Part shown: positions 23,911 to 32,826 of the stretch, in pieces
Layout of the letters: each line of letters begins with the position of its first letter
Position numbering within the stretch: the stretch's first letter is position 1
Source: Tenacibaculum haliotis
Lineage (GTDB): Bacteria; Bacteroidota; Bacteroidia; Flavobacteriales; Flavobacteriaceae
Direction: 5' to 3'
Length of the DNA: 64,000 nt
Assembly: GCF_025215075.1 (NCBI RefSeq)
Contig: NZ_JAOBTH010000027.1
Location: 186,001 to 250,000, forward strand
Translations under genes and position numbers: made by a program
The notes under the pieces: model-generated
The model's database searches: none
What the model was told of the DNA's origin: nothing
The model's input: the letters and a program-made list of their open reading frames with translations, nothing else

Positions 23911-25485
23911 ATGGAAAACAAAAAGCATCGTTGGGTTTTATATTTTATCATTACAACTATACTTACCACAATTAGTGTACAGTTGTATTGGAACTATAAA
24001 AACTATGAACAAAACAAGCAACGTGTTTTAAATGAAATTCAGCAAAGTTTAAACGATGCTGTAAATAGTTATTTTACTGATTTATCTAAAGATAAGTTTT
24101 ATGCGGTTATAAGAGGAAAAGATGCTGATTCTAGTACAGGGAAAAACATTTTTAAAAGTCTTTTTCCAGGGTTAAAAAGAAAGAAAAATACTGTAAAAAA
24201 AAACATTGCAACTAAAGATTCTGTTGATTTTAAAATAAATAGTATCAGTTTTAGTAGTAATAATGCATCTGAATTTAAAAGTATTGATTCGGCTTTTATT
24301 AGTAGTATGAAAATCAAAAAAGATTTGGATACAAATAAGTCATTAATAACAATTCGTCAAGATTTTCATCAATCAGATAAAAACAGCATAAAACATAAAA
24401 CAACTGTTTTTACAGGAAAAAAATCAATAGATAGTTTAAAAATATTGAAAAATTTAGAAACTATATTTATTTCTATTCAGTCGGATACTATTGATATTAA
24501 AAAATTAGATTCATTAGTTTCTAATCGATTAAAAAGTAAAAAAATACAATCTGATTTTAGTTTAAAACATTTTAAATCGGATACACTTTTTAATTCATCT
24601 TTAAAAAATAACACAGCAGTTTTTCTTTTAGAAACCAATGCACAAACTTCGTTTTTGAAAAAAGATGAACAAATTAAACTTCAGTATTCAAACCCAACTT
24701 ACGAGGCGTTAAAAAGAAGTTCAATCGGAATTTTATTGTCATTTTTATTATCGCTTGCTGTAATATCTAGTTTGTTTTATTTGCTGAAAATCATCAATCA
24801 GCAAAAAGAATTAGCTGAGATAAAAAATGATTTAATCAGTAATATAACACACGAATTTAAAACACCAATTACAACAATATCAACAGCTATTGAAGCTATT
24901 GAAAACTTTAATATGATTGATGATAAGGAAAAAACTAAAAAATATCTTTCATTATCATCATTTCAGTTGAAAAAATTACATCAAATGGTAGAAAAACTAT
25001 TAGAAACTGCCACACTTGATAGCGAGAAATTAATGCTAAAAAAAGAAACGGTTGATATTACTGATGTTATTGAACGTATTGTAAATAAACATCGATTTGT
25101 AACTACCGATAAAACCATCAATTTTTCAACAAACAAAAAAGAAATTGTATATAATGTAGATGTTTTTCATTTTGAAAATGCTATTTCAAATTTAATTGAC
25201 AATGCTATAAAATACGGTGGCGATATCATTGAAGTTAATATTAATTCGGTATTAAATAATATTGAAATTAGTGTTGCTGATAACGGAAAAGGAATAGAAA
25301 AACAGCAACAGGAAAAAATATTTGATAAATTTTATAGAGTTCCGAAAGGAAATACACACGATGTAAAAGGCTTCGGAATTGGATTGTATTACACCAAAAA
25401 AATCGTTGAAAAACATCTTGGAACTACAAGTTTGAGTTCAGTTGTAAAAAGAACCATTTTTAAAATAGATTTACCAAATGACTAA
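23911..25485 (+). CDS. Sensor histidine kinase, RprX-like
   Basis: A 524-residue membrane kinase. A first transmembrane segment at about residues 10-29 and a second at about 270-295 enclose a Lys/Ser-rich periplasmic sensor domain. Then come the HisKA domain with the phosphorylated His in NITHEFKTPITT and the ATPase domain with NLIDNAIKYGG, DNGKGIE and GFGIGLYY. The next gene overlaps by 8 bases and encodes its partner regulator. Divergence from the GLPGLI-barrel operon across a repeat operator suggests that it senses an envelope state tied to those proteins. The signal is unknown. Confidence 0.93.
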   Translation: MENKKHRWVLYFIITTILTTISVQLYWNYKNYEQNKQRVLNEIQQSLNDAVNSYFTDLSKDKFYAVIRGKDADSSTGKNIFKSLFPGLKRKKNTVKKNIATKDSVDFKINSISFSSNNASEFKSIDSAFISSMKIKKDLDTNKSLITIRQDFHQSDKNSIKHKTTVFTGKKSIDSLKILKNLETIFISIQSDTIDIKKLDSLVSNRLKSKKIQSDFSLKHFKSDTLFNSSLKNNTAVFLLETNAQTSFLKKDEQIKLQYSNPTYEALKRSSIGILLSFLLSLAVISSLFYLLKIINQQKELAEIKNDLISNITHEFKTPITTISTAIEAIENFNMIDDKEKTKKYLSLSSFQLKKLHQMVEKLLETATLDSEKLMLKKETVDITDVIERIVNKHRFVTTDKTINFSTNKKEIVYNVDVFHFENAISNLIDNAIKYGGDIIEVNINSVLNNIEISVADNGKGIEKQQQEKIFDKFYRVPKGNTHDVKGFGIGLYYTKKIVEKHLGTTSLSSVVKRTIFKIDLPND

Positions 25486-26158
25486 AAAAATAAAAATTGT
25501 TTTAGCTGAAGATGAGCCTAGTTTAGGTCAGATTGTAAAGGAAAGTTTAGAAACTAGAGATTTTGAGGTTTTCCATGCCGAAAATGGAGAAATAGCATTA
25601 GAACTATATCAAAAAGAACAACCTGATATTTTAGTATTAGATGTAATGATGCCTAAAAAAGATGGATTTACATTAGCCAAAGAAATTCGACAACAAGATG
25701 CGCAAATTCCTATTATATTTTTAACGGCTAAATCGCAAACAAAAGATGTTTTAGAAGGCTTTGAGCATGGTGGAAATGATTACTTAAAAAAACCATTTTC
25801 TATGGAAGAACTTATTGTTCGTATTCATTCGTTATTAAATAGATTGGTTTTAAAAAATGATAATAAACAAATTGTTATTGGCGATTATATTTTCAATCAT
25901 CAAAAACAAGTATTACAACATGAATCAACCGAAATAATACTTACGCATAGAGAATCGGAATTATTATTTCATCTTTATCAAAAGAAAAACGAAATTTTAG
26001 ATCGTTCTTTTATTCTTAAAAAATTATGGGGTAATGACGATTTTTTTAACGCACGTAGCATGGATGTATTTATTTCTAAATTACGTAAGAAATTAAAACA
26101 CGACGAAAATATTCAAATTGTAAATGTACGAGGCTACGGATATAAATTGATCTGCTAA
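25478..26158 (+). CDS. OmpR-family response regulator, RprY-like
   Basis: A 226-residue regulator: receiver domain with acidic pocket (AEDEP), phospho-acceptor Asp55 in LVLDVMMPKKDG and Lys in LKKPFS, then a winged-helix DNA-binding domain (TEIILTHRESELL, NARSMDVFISKLRKKL, VRGYGYKLIC). It overlaps the kinase gene by 8 bases, so it is co-produced with it. The GTTAA array at 23846-23871 is the best candidate for its binding site. Confidence 0.95.
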   Translation: MTKKIKIVLAEDEPSLGQIVKESLETRDFEVFHAENGEIALELYQKEQPDILVLDVMMPKKDGFTLAKEIRQQDAQIPIIFLTAKSQTKDVLEGFEHGGNDYLKKPFSMEELIVRIHSLLNRLVLKNDNKQIVIGDYIFNHQKQVLQHESTEIILTHRESELLFHLYQKKNEILDRSFILKKLWGNDDFFNARSMDVFISKLRKKLKHDENIQIVNVRGYGYKLIC

Positions 26159-26213
26159 AACCTTTTGAAATCCCTTTTTTTATGTAATTTTACCATCTTG
26201 AAATTCAAAAACT

Positions 26214-26828
26214 ATGCATGTAGCAATTGCCGGAAATATAGGCGCAGGTAAAACAACATTAACACAATTACTAGCTAAACATTATAATTGGGAACCTCAT
26301 TTCGAATCGGTAGATGAAAATCCTTATTTAGATGATTTTTATGGTGAAATGGAACGTTGGTCTTTTAATTTGCAAGTTTTCTTTTTAAACAGCCGTTTTC
26401 GTCAAGTTTTAGAATTAAGACAGTCCGGTAAAAAAATTATTCAGGACAGAACAATTTATGAAGATGCTCACATTTTTGCACCCAACTTACATGCAATGGG
26501 TTTAATGACAAATCGTGATTATAGTAACTATTCTTCATTATTCGAATTAATGGAAAATTTGGTAACTCCACCAGATTTATTAATTTATTTACGTGCCGAT
26601 ATTTCTACACTTGTAGGGCAAATTCATAAACGTGGTCGTGAATACGAAAACTCAATTAGCATTGATTATTTAAGCCGATTAAATGAGCGATACGAAGCTT
26701 GGGTTAGTAAATATACCAAGGGAAAGTTGTTAATTATTGATGTTGATAATTTAGACTTCGTTAAAAATCAAGAAGATTTAGGTTCTATTATCGATCGAAT
26801 AGACGCTCAAATTAACGGATTATTCTAA
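26214..26828 (+). CDS. Deoxynucleoside kinase
   Basis: A 204-residue kinase of the deoxyadenosine/deoxyguanosine/thymidine-kinase-2 family, phosphorylating salvaged deoxynucleosides. The P-loop GNIGAGKTT is at residues 7-15; the ERS-like acceptor region is DRTIYEDAHIF, and RGREYENSI is the lid arginine motif. A second member of the family is fused to FolK at 35329. The stop codon overlaps the 3' end of the convergent methyltransferase gene by 9 bases. Confidence 0.92.
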   Translation: MHVAIAGNIGAGKTTLTQLLAKHYNWEPHFESVDENPYLDDFYGEMERWSFNLQVFFLNSRFRQVLELRQSGKKIIQDRTIYEDAHIFAPNLHAMGLMTNRDYSNYSSLFELMENLVTPPDLLIYLRADISTLVGQIHKRGREYENSISIDYLSRLNERYEAWVSKYTKGKLLIIDVDNLDFVKNQEDLGSIIDRIDAQINGLF

Positions 26829-27554
26829 ACCTCTTTTAAACTCACTTAATAAAATAGCAGTTGCAGTAGCAACATTTAAACTCTCAGTTTGCTGAATTTC
26901 ACCAAACCTGGGAATGGTTAATTTATGCTTTACAATTGCTGAAATTTCTGTAGAAATTCCGTTTGCTTCATTTCCCATTACTAAAACAGCTTTTTCTGGT
27001 AATGCGGCTTTGTACACATTACTTCCGTCCATATCTGCCGTATAAATTGGTAATTGAGTGTTAGATAAGAAATCAGGTAAATCAACATAAGAAACATTCA
27101 CTCTAGTTAAAGATCCCATGGTAGATTGCACTACTTTTTGGTTATAACAATCAACCGTGTTTTTAGAACAAACAAGCTCTGATACTCCAAACCAATCACA
27201 TAAACGAATAATAGTTCCTAAATTACCAGGGTCATTTACTTCATCTAAAGCCACTATTAAACCTGTTTCATTAATTTCTTTATCTTCTGGTATTTTAAAC
27301 AATCCTAAAACCTTATTCGGATTTTTTAAAGTGCTAATTTTTTTTAATTCATTAGCTGATATAACAGTAAGCGCTATTTCATTTGCAACAACGAAAGATT
27401 CATCTACTGTAAAAACATGTGATGCCTCTAAAGAAGAATTTAATAATTCTTTTACAACCTTTATACCTTCAGCTACAAATAATTTATGCTTTTGGCGATA
27501 CTTTTTTTGCTGTAAACTTGTTATTAACTTCAGGTTGCTTTTAGATAAACTCAT
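26820..27554 (-). CDS. TrmH/SpoU-family RNA 2'-O-methyltransferase
   Basis: A 244-residue protein with an N-terminal substrate-binding domain (KKYRQKHKLFVAEGIKVV) and a C-terminal SPOUT knot domain: DEVNDPGNLGTIIRL, VMGNEANGIS and QQTESLNVATATAILL. It is expected to methylate ribose 2'-OH in rRNA or tRNA using S-adenosylmethionine; the exact nucleotide cannot be assigned from sequence. It is divergent from tamL and overlaps the deoxynucleoside kinase gene tail to tail. Confidence 0.92.
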   Translation of the reverse strand: MSLSKSNLKLITSLQQKKYRQKHKLFVAEGIKVVKELLNSSLEASHVFTVDESFVVANEIALTVISANELKKISTLKNPNKVLGLFKIPEDKEINETGLIVALDEVNDPGNLGTIIRLCDWFGVSELVCSKNTVDCYNQKVVQSTMGSLTRVNVSYVDLPDFLSNTQLPIYTADMDGSNVYKAALPEKAVLVMGNEANGISTEISAIVKHKLTIPRFGEIQQTESLNVATATAILLSEFKRGLE

Positions 27555-27592
27555 TATTATTTTTTTAACACATTATAACCACTAAAAAACAG

Positions 27593-27600
27593 TATTTTTG
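27593..27600 (+). promoter_or_regulatory. -7 element upstream of tamL
   Basis: TATTTTTG matches TAnnTTTG 27 bases before the chosen tamL start at 27628. No TTTG is found 19 bases upstream. Confidence 0.5.
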
Positions 27601-27627
27601 ATCTTTAAAATACGAGGCGTAAAGTTA

Positions 27628-30078
27628 ATGAAAAAACTTACTATCTTCTTTTTATTAGTAGTCTTATTCAGTTCTTGCAATACGATAAAGTATGTAAAAG
27701 AAAATGAGTTATTGTTGGCAAAAAACACTGTATATATTGACAGTGTAAAAAACTCAAGCGAAAAAATTACTGAATTATTAATGCAACGACCTAATGCAAA
27801 AGCATTAGGTGTACCTTTATCTTTATATTTTTATAATTTAGGAAACCCAGAAGCGCCAAAAACACCTAGTAAATGGGGCAAAAAACATCCAAATACGTAT
27901 TCTTTTTTCAAAAAAGGTTTTTCTGAGAAGCAAAGTATTTCAGTCGCTAAAACTTTTATAGGCCTTAACAATTGGTTTTTAAACAGTGGAGAAGCGCCTG
28001 TTGTTATTGATGATAAAAAAACAAAAAGAACAACTGCTAATCTAAATGCTTATTTTCAAACTGAAGGTTATTTCCGATCAAAAGTAACCTCAAAAAAAGA
28101 TACCATTGCTCATAAAAAAGGAGCTGTATCTTATTCGGTAACAAAAGGGAATCCTTCTTTTTTAGATTCAATTCATACAAAAATATCTTCTACTATTCTC
28201 GACTCTCTGTATAAAGAATCCAAAGAAAAAAGTTTTCTTAAAACCGGCGATCAATATAACGATGGTAATTTTATAAAAGAAGCTAATCGTTTGGTTGAAT
28301 TATTTAGAAACAAAGGAATTTATCATTTTAATGAAAATTATATTTCTTTTGATAATGATACGACTAATAATTATCAAAAAACAGGGGTAGATATTAATAT
28401 TTCTGATCGCGTTATCCCTTTTAAAGTTCAAAAAATAAAGAGAATAAATGTATATACCGATTACACTTACAACAAAAGAGATTCTCTTCATAAGGATTCT
28501 ACTTTATATAAAGGTGTTAACTTTTATGCTCATAAAAAATTAAAATACAATCCAAAGTTCTTATCCCAATCATTATTTATTAAACCTAACACGGTATATA
28601 ATGATGTGTCTAGAAATTTAACCCGTACACATTTAAGAGGTTTAAAAAACTTTAAATCAACTTCTATTCGTTATAACGAATTAAATGATCACGAATTAGA
28701 AGCAAATGTTTTTTTAACACCTATCGAAAAGTACACCTTAGGTATAGATTCTGAATTATCTCGTTCTAATATTCGAAATTTTGATGTTTCTCTAAAATTT
28801 TCTCTAACAAACAGAAATACTTTTAAAGGTGCTGAGATTTTTAAATTTTCAACTTTTGGCTCTTACTTTAATTCTAATAATGGTCCTGGTTGGGAAATTG
28901 GTGCGGATCTTTCGTTAGAAGTACCTCGTTTTATGGCTCCGTTTGGCTTACAAAGACTGGTTCCTAAAAAGATGTTTCCTAGAACAAAGTTTTTTGTAGG
29001 TGGTGGAGTGCAAAAAAACATAGGTCTTGATAATCAAAACGTCACAGTTGGAATCGATTATAAATGGAACTATAACAAACAAAAATCTATCCAACTAGAG
29101 TTCTTTAATACCCAATATATTCGTAATTTAAATGTAGACAATTATTTTAGTGTATACGCTTCTGAGTATTCAAAACTTAAAGAGGTGGACAACGCAACTG
29201 TTACTCATACACTACCACAAAACAGCCCGAGTAATTCAGCAGATATTTTACAATTTATTCAAAATGTAGCACGAGACATCCCTTTTGCCAACACAAACCC
29301 TTCGGAATACCAAGACAATCTTAACATTCTGAATCGTTACAATATAATTACTTCTGATTTTTTAATTCCAGAAATTGCCTATAGCTACACTTATAACAAT
29401 CAAGAAAATGCGAAAGATGCTAATTTTTCTTTTTTAAAGCTTAGAATTGCAAATTCTGGAAATATTATGGGAATACTATCTAAGCAAACAAATAACAGAG
29501 GTCAAAAAACTGTTTTTAAAATTCCTATTGCTCAGTATTTTAAAACAGATGTAGAGTATAAAAAATATTGGAATTTGGGAAACAACACTGTCTTAGCGCA
29601 CCGAACTTTTTTAGGGGCAATTATAACCTACAATAAATCAAGTGTTCCTTTTTCTCGTAGTTATTTCGCAGGGGGCTCAAATGATATTAGAGCTTGGAGA
29701 ACCTATGATTTAGGCCCAGGAACTAGACAAACAGGTTTAGAATATAATATTGGTAGTATGAAGTTTTTATCGAGTTTCGAATATCGATTTAACATGCTAG
29801 GATCTTTAAAAGGGGCATTATTTGTTGATGCTGGAAATATTTGGGATATTACAGACTCTCAATTTACAGAAGAAACTGCTAAATTTAAAAATATAAAATC
29901 AATAACAGACATCGCTGTTGGTTCAGGTTTTGGACTCCGTTATGATTTTAAATTTTTAATTGCCCGACTAGATTTAGGATTCAAAGTACGAGAGCCATAC
30001 TTAGTTGATAATCGTTGGTTTAAAAATTTTAATTTTAAAAGTTCTGTTCTAAATATCGGAATTAATTACCCTTTTTAA
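27628..30078 (+). CDS. tamL: Outer membrane assembly lipoprotein TamL (BamA/TamA superfamily)
   Basis: An 816-residue outer membrane protein with a lipoprotein signal (LLVVLFSSC, Cys17), POTRA-like domains through the N-terminal half and a C-terminal 16-strand Omp85 barrel (YFAGGSNDIRAWRTYDLGPG; last strand LNIGINYPF). TamL replaces TamA in Bacteroidota and, with TamB, is thought to move lipids or proteins to the outer membrane; the lipid anchor distinguishes it from BamA. I chose the ATG at 27628 to give the lipobox. An upstream TTG at 27598 would overlap the -7 element. Confidence 0.9.
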   Translation: MKKLTIFFLLVVLFSSCNTIKYVKENELLLAKNTVYIDSVKNSSEKITELLMQRPNAKALGVPLSLYFYNLGNPEAPKTPSKWGKKHPNTYSFFKKGFSEKQSISVAKTFIGLNNWFLNSGEAPVVIDDKKTKRTTANLNAYFQTEGYFRSKVTSKKDTIAHKKGAVSYSVTKGNPSFLDSIHTKISSTILDSLYKESKEKSFLKTGDQYNDGNFIKEANRLVELFRNKGIYHFNENYISFDNDTTNNYQKTGVDINISDRVIPFKVQKIKRINVYTDYTYNKRDSLHKDSTLYKGVNFYAHKKLKYNPKFLSQSLFIKPNTVYNDVSRNLTRTHLRGLKNFKSTSIRYNELNDHELEANVFLTPIEKYTLGIDSELSRSNIRNFDVSLKFSLTNRNTFKGAEIFKFSTFGSYFNSNNGPGWEIGADLSLEVPRFMAPFGLQRLVPKKMFPRTKFFVGGGVQKNIGLDNQNVTVGIDYKWNYNKQKSIQLEFFNTQYIRNLNVDNYFSVYASEYSKLKEVDNATVTHTLPQNSPSNSADILQFIQNVARDIPFANTNPSEYQDNLNILNRYNIITSDFLIPEIAYSYTYNNQENAKDANFSFLKLRIANSGNIMGILSKQTNNRGQKTVFKIPIAQYFKTDVEYKKYWNLGNNTVLAHRTFLGAIITYNKSSVPFSRSYFAGGSNDIRAWRTYDLGPGTRQTGLEYNIGSMKFLSSFEYRFNMLGSLKGALFVDAGNIWDITDSQFTEETAKFKNIKSITDIAVGSGFGLRYDFKFLIARLDLGFKVREPYLVDNRWFKNFNFKSSVLNIGINYPF

Positions 30079-30124
30079 CTAAAACGTTATCGGTAAAAGT
30101 TATAGCAACTTAGCTAAAAATTTG

Positions 30125-30132
30125 TAGCTTTG
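30125..30132 (+). promoter_or_regulatory. -7 element of fbaA
   Basis: TAGCTTTG matches TAnnTTTG 38 bases upstream of the start codon; the matching -33 element is weak. Confidence 0.5.
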
Positions 30133-30170
30133 TCATTCAAAATAACAACTGTAAACTAAAATTTCAAAGA

Positions 30171-31229
30171 ATGATAAAAGCTGGCGTTGCTACAGGAAAA
30201 GAAGTACAAGAAATATTTCAATTAGCAAAAGATAAAAAATTTGCGCTACCTGCTGTAAATGTTGTAGGGTCTGATACCGTAAATGCTGTTTTAGAAACTG
30301 CAAAAGAATTAAACTCACCTGTAATTATTCAATTCTCTAATGGAGGAGCTCAATTTAATGCTGGAAAAGGTTTATCTAACGAAAATGAAAAAGCTGCTAT
30401 TGCTGGCGCTGTTGCAGGAGCAAAACACGTTCATTTATTAGCTGAAGCTTACGGAATTCCTGTTATTTTACATACCGACCATGCTGCTAAAAAATTATTA
30501 CCTTGGATTGATGGCTTGTTAGATGCAAGTGAACAGTTTTATAAAGAAACAGGGAAATCTCTTTACAGTTCTCATATGATTGATTTATCAGAAGAACCAA
30601 TCGAAGAGAATATTGAAATTTGTAAAGCATATTTAACTCGTATGAGTAAAATAGGAATGACTTTAGAAATTGAATTAGGAATTACCGGAGGAGAAGAAGA
30701 TGGTGTTGATAATTCGGATGTTGATGTTTCTAAATTATATACACAACCAGAAGAAGTTGCCTTTGCTTATGAAGAATTAATGAAAGTAAGCGATCAATTT
30801 ACAATCGCCGCTGCTTTTGGTAATGTACATGGAGTTTACAAGCCTGGTAATGTGAAATTAACACCAAAAATATTAAAAAATTCTCAGGAATATATTTCAA
30901 AAAAATACAATGTTCCTCATAATACTATCGATTTTGTTTTTCACGGAGGATCAGGATCTACTTTAGAAGAAATTAGAGAAGCTATTGGCTACGGAGTTAT
31001 AAAAATGAATATTGATACTGATTTACAATATGCTTTTACAGAAGGTGTTCGTGATTATATTTTAACTAAAAAAGAATATTTAGCAAGTCAAATAGGAAAC
31101 CCTGATGGAGCAGACCAACCAAACAAAAAACACTACGACCCACGTAAATGGTTACGAGAAGGTGAATTAACTTTTAAAGCGCGTCTTAAAAAAGCTTTTG
31201 AAGATTTAAATAATGTAAACACATTATAA
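30171..31229 (+). CDS. fbaA: Class II fructose-bisphosphate aldolase
   Basis: A 352-residue zinc aldolase splitting fructose-1,6-bisphosphate in glycolysis and joining trioses in gluconeogenesis. Zinc-ligand and active-site regions are visible: HTDHAAKKLLPW, the glutamate-rich loop GGEEDGVDN, AFGNVHGVY and VFHGGSGS. It belongs to the long FbaA subgroup (about 350-360 residues). It is a single-gene transcript with its own -7 element and a perfect terminator downstream. Confidence 0.97.
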   Translation: MIKAGVATGKEVQEIFQLAKDKKFALPAVNVVGSDTVNAVLETAKELNSPVIIQFSNGGAQFNAGKGLSNENEKAAIAGAVAGAKHVHLLAEAYGIPVILHTDHAAKKLLPWIDGLLDASEQFYKETGKSLYSSHMIDLSEEPIEENIEICKAYLTRMSKIGMTLEIELGITGGEEDGVDNSDVDVSKLYTQPEEVAFAYEELMKVSDQFTIAAAFGNVHGVYKPGNVKLTPKILKNSQEYISKKYNVPHNTIDFVFHGGSGSTLEEIREAIGYGVIKMNIDTDLQYAFTEGVRDYILTKKEYLASQIGNPDGADQPNKKHYDPRKWLREGELTFKARLKKAFEDLNNVNTL

Positions 31230-31247
31230 GCTTTAACTACTTATAAT

Positions 31248-31280
31248 AAAGCACTTAGAATATTCTAAGTGCTTTTTTTT
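31248..31280 (+). terminator. Intrinsic terminator of fbaA
   Basis: AAAGCACTTAGAA / TTCTAAGTGCTTT, a 13-base perfect stem with a two-base turn, then eight T. Confidence 0.9.
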
Positions 31281-31311
31281 GTTGAAAAAACTAAAGTTCA
31301 TAAAAATCATT

Positions 31312-31319
31312 TACATTTG
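31312..31319 (+). promoter_or_regulatory. -7 element of accD
   Basis: TACATTTG matches TAnnTTTG 66 bases upstream of the accD start. No clear -33 partner is seen. Confidence 0.5.
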
Positions 31320-31385
31320 TAGCCAGCTCATTTTCTTAAAATGAATGAGTTAATTACAAACAAACAACAAAATATAAACTAAACT

Positions 31386-32243
31386 ATGGCTTGGTTTAAA
31401 CGTAAAGACAAGGGGATTCAAACCCCTACAGAAGAAAAAAAAGACACTCCTAAAGGCTTATGGTATAAAACACCAAGCGGTAAGGTAATTGATACAGATG
31501 AACTAAAGAAAAACCTATATGTAAGTCCGGAAGACGGGTACCATGTTCGTATTGGAAGTCATGAGTATTTTGAATTATTTTTTGACGACAATAAATTTAA
31601 AGAGTTAAATTCGAAATTAACATCTAAGGATCCTTTAAAATTCGAAGACACTAAAAACTACCCAGATCGTTTAAAAGCGGCTCAAAAGAAAACTGGTTTA
31701 AAAGATGCTGTTCGTACAGCTGTAGGAAAATCAAACGGAAAAGATATCGTTATCGCTTCTATGGATTTTGCTTTTATCGGTGGATCAATGGGAAGCGTTG
31801 TAGGAGAAAAAATAGCAAGAGCTATTGATTACTCTATAAAAAACGAGCTTCCTTTCTTAATGATTTCAAAATCTGGAGGAGCACGTATGATGGAAGCATC
31901 ATTATCGTTAATGCAGTTAGTAAAAACATCAGCTAAACTAGCACAATTGGCAGAAGCTAAAATTCCTTATATTTCATTATGTACTGATCCTACTACTGGA
32001 GGAACAACTGCTTCATTTGCTATGTTAGGAGACATTAATATTGCTGAACCTAATGCTTTAATTGCTTTTGCCGGCCCACGTGTTGTAAAAGACACTACAG
32101 GTAAAGAATTACCTGAAGGTTTTCAACGATCGGAATTTGTATTAGAACATGGTTTCTTAGACGGAATTTACGAACGTAAGAATTTAAAAAAACAAGTAAA
32201 CTTATATATCGATTTAATACAGAATCAACCTATAAGAGCATAA
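31386..32243 (+). CDS. accD: Acetyl-CoA carboxylase carboxyltransferase subunit beta, zinc ligands lost
   Basis: A 285-residue subunit that, with AccA, transfers carboxyl from biotin to acetyl-CoA for fatty acid synthesis. The crotonase-like domain is complete ([41 protein letters not shown]). The N-terminal zinc ribbon, which in most bacteria has four cysteines, reads [18 protein letters not shown] and [15 protein letters not shown], with no cysteine left. The domain is kept in length and shape, so it was not simply truncated. I recall the same in other flavobacteria. The zinc ribbon is implicated in RNA binding and subunit contact in E. coli. Confidence 0.96.
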   Translation: MAWFKRKDKGIQTPTEEKKDTPKGLWYKTPSGKVIDTDELKKNLYVSPEDGYHVRIGSHEYFELFFDDNKFKELNSKLTSKDPLKFEDTKNYPDRLKAAQKKTGLKDAVRTAVGKSNGKDIVIASMDFAFIGGSMGSVVGEKIARAIDYSIKNELPFLMISKSGGARMMEASLSLMQLVKTSAKLAQLAEAKIPYISLCTDPTTGGTTASFAMLGDINIAEPNALIAFAGPRVVKDTTGKELPEGFQRSEFVLEHGFLDGIYERKNLKKQVNLYIDLIQNQPIRA

Positions 32244-32244
32244 T

Positions 32245-32272
32245 AAAAAAGCTAGCTAACGCTAGCTTTTTT
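32245..32272 (+). terminator. Intrinsic terminator of accD
   Basis: AAAAAAGCTAGC / GCTAGCTTTTTT with a TAAC loop. Confidence 0.88.
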
Positions 32273-32307
32273 ATTATTACATTTTTTATGAATTTAAAAA
32301 ATAGTTG

Positions 32308-32315
32308 TACATTTG
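32308..32315 (+). promoter_or_regulatory. -7 element of rpsO
   Basis: TACATTTG matches TAnnTTTG; transcription should begin around 32320-32322, at the foot of the leader hairpin. Confidence 0.6.
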
Positions 32316-32321
32316 CCCCTT

Positions 32322-32337
32322 CAATGCAAAAGCATTG
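32322..32337 (+). promoter_or_regulatory. 5'-leader hairpin of rpsO
   Basis: CAATGC-AAAA-GCATTG, a 6-base perfect stem with an AAAA loop, at the very 5' end of the expected rpsO mRNA and 32 bases before the start codon. It could protect the mRNA end or be part of an S15 autoregulatory fold; no known S15 leader class was recognised. Confidence 0.45.
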
Positions 32338-32369
32338 TATACATTAAAATCATTTAAAACAATATTGGT

Positions 32370-32639
32370 ATGTATTTAACTAAAGAAACAAAAGAAGAGA
32401 TTTTCACTAAACACGGTAAAGGAGCAAACGATACCGGTTCTGCAGAAGGTCAAATTGCATTATTCACACACAGAATTAATCACTTAACTGGGCACTTAAA
32501 GCAAAATCGTAAAGATTTTAACACAGAGCGTTCATTAGTTAGAATGGTTGGTAAGCGTAGAAGCTTGTTAGATTACTTAAAGAAAAAAGAAATCAACAGA
32601 TATCGTGCAATTATTAAAGAATTAGGAATTAGAAAATAA
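32370..32639 (+). CDS. rpsO: 30S ribosomal protein S15
   Basis: An 89-residue primary binding protein of 16S rRNA central domain. It shows the family core TGSAEGQIALFTHRINHLTGHLKQNRKDFNTER split over two helices, and RRSLLDYLKKK near the C-terminus. Length is exactly that of the family. Its own promoter and terminator flank it, and pnp follows 187 bases downstream, the widely conserved rpsO-pnp order. Confidence 0.98.
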   Translation: MYLTKETKEEIFTKHGKGANDTGSAEGQIALFTHRINHLTGHLKQNRKDFNTERSLVRMVGKRRSLLDYLKKKEINRYRAIIKELGIRK

Positions 32640-32647
32640 TTTCTTTC

Positions 32648-32682
32648 AAAAAAAGAGGCTCTATAAACGTGCCTCTTTTTTA
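32648..32682 (+). terminator. Intrinsic terminator after rpsO
   Basis: AAAAAGAGGC / GCCTCTTTTT around an 11-base loop, so rpsO is largely separated from pnp despite their conserved adjacency. Confidence 0.85.
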
Positions 32683-32826
32683 TTTTACAAAAAGTTCATT
32701 TCTATCTAACTAATAGAAATTTATATAAAAAACTCAAAATTTTTAACAACAATTTTGAATTTCCATTGCAACAACAAACAGTAACAACACAACAACAAAC
32801 AATTTAACAATTTAGAATTAAAATTT

